Of a stretch of DNA of 6,544 nucleotides, positions 6,312 to 6,544 are shown one piece after another. Below the pieces are notes generated by a model. The model was given only the letters and a program-made list of their open reading frames with translations. It ran no database searches and was not told where the DNA came from. The position numbers were made by a program, and so were the translations under genes. Source of the stretch: Desulfobacula sp. (GTDB lineage Bacteria; Desulfobacterota; Desulfobacteria; Desulfobacterales; Desulfobacteraceae); assembly GCF_021107415.1 (NCBI RefSeq), contig NZ_JAIOSW010000459.1:1-6544 (forward strand), in the 5' to 3' direction. How positions within the stretch are numbered: position 1 is the first letter of the stretch; every line of letters starts with the position of its first letter.

Positions 6312-6544
6312 ATGGGATTTGAGCATACGTCTGTAATGCCTCAAGAGGTGCATGAGCATCAAAACCTTAAGCCTGGAAACATCTGTGTGGATTGTACTCT
6401 GGGCGGGGCAGGTCACGCACTTGCAACAATCCCGGCAATACTCCCCGGAGGGATATTGATCGGCATTGATCAGGATTTGGATGCCATCAATCATGCTGAA
6501 AAGATTTTACACCCGTTTAAAGAGAATACGCTATTGTTCCACAG
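6312..6544 (+). CDS. rsmH: 16S rRNA (cytosine(1402)-N4)-methyltransferase RsmH, 5' part
   Basis: This gene is open to the right edge. The 77 complete codons present encode the N-terminus of RsmH (MraW), which uses S-adenosylmethionine to methylate N4 of C1402 in the 16S rRNA P site. Visible are HTSVMPQEV at 5-13, the SAM-binding motif I DCTLGGAGH at 27-35, and the acidic GIDQD at 51-55 after a hydrophobic strand. ATG 6312 is five bases after the mraZ stop. No strong ribosome binding site is close: TAGGG at 6296-6300 is 11 bases away. Coupling to mraZ is therefore likely. The position directly after mraZ is the usual one, and ftsL and penicillin-binding protein genes would be expected downstream. 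Confidence 0.95.
   Translation, partial: MGFEHTSVMPQEVHEHQNLKPGNICVDCTLGGAGHALATIPAILPGGILIGIDQDLDAINHAEKILHPFKENTLLFH

Noticed and set aside
6000..6494. 164-codon open frame on the minus strand across mraZ and rsmH
   Set aside because: It is antisense to two clearly recognisable genes and its translation shows no recognisable domain.

Overview
This window is a compact, AT-rich stretch of bacterial chromosome, read almost entirely left to right. It ends in the first genes of the division and cell wall (dcw) cluster. The codon use, the AT-rich spacers, the Gld-like ABC cassette followed by a DUF4340 gene, and the plsC-mraZ-rsmH order suggest a sulfate-reducing deltaproteobacterium (Desulfobacterota, possibly Desulfobacteraceae). 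That placement is inferred from gene content and cannot be proved from the sequence alone.

Layout: the first 62 bases look like the 3' tail of an unidentified gene. After an 82-base spacer comes a four-member envelope cassette (145-4965): an ABC ATPase with a TTG start, a six-helix ABC-2 permease, a large GldG-like auxiliary protein anchored at both ends, and a membrane-anchored DUF4340 protein. Gaps of 5 to 13 bases separate these genes. A PlsC-family acyltransferase (4962-5684) follows, with its TTG start overlapping the stop of the DUF4340 gene. These five genes probably form one transcription unit.

A 181-base AT-rich spacer (5685-5865) then carries a plausible sigma-70 promoter and a clear MraZ operator: three GTGG(G/T) repeats on an exact 10-base period. 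It drives mraZ (GTG start) and rsmH, which runs off the right edge.

Functionally, the ATPase, permease and GldG-like protein should form an inner-membrane ABC complex with a large periplasmic domain. The DUF4340 protein is its usual neighbour and probable partner. The substrate or mechanical role outside gliding Bacteroidetes is unknown. PlsC would make phosphatidic acid for phospholipids. MraZ represses the dcw promoter, and RsmH methylates 16S rRNA.

Most of the window is ordinary housekeeping. The points most worth a second look are the uncharacterised Gld-like/DUF4340 cassette, the internal duplication in the DUF4340 protein, and the operator architecture upstream of mraZ, where a perfect CIRCE-type half-site overlaps the promoter. 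I saw no mobile element, CRISPR array, tRNA or rRNA.
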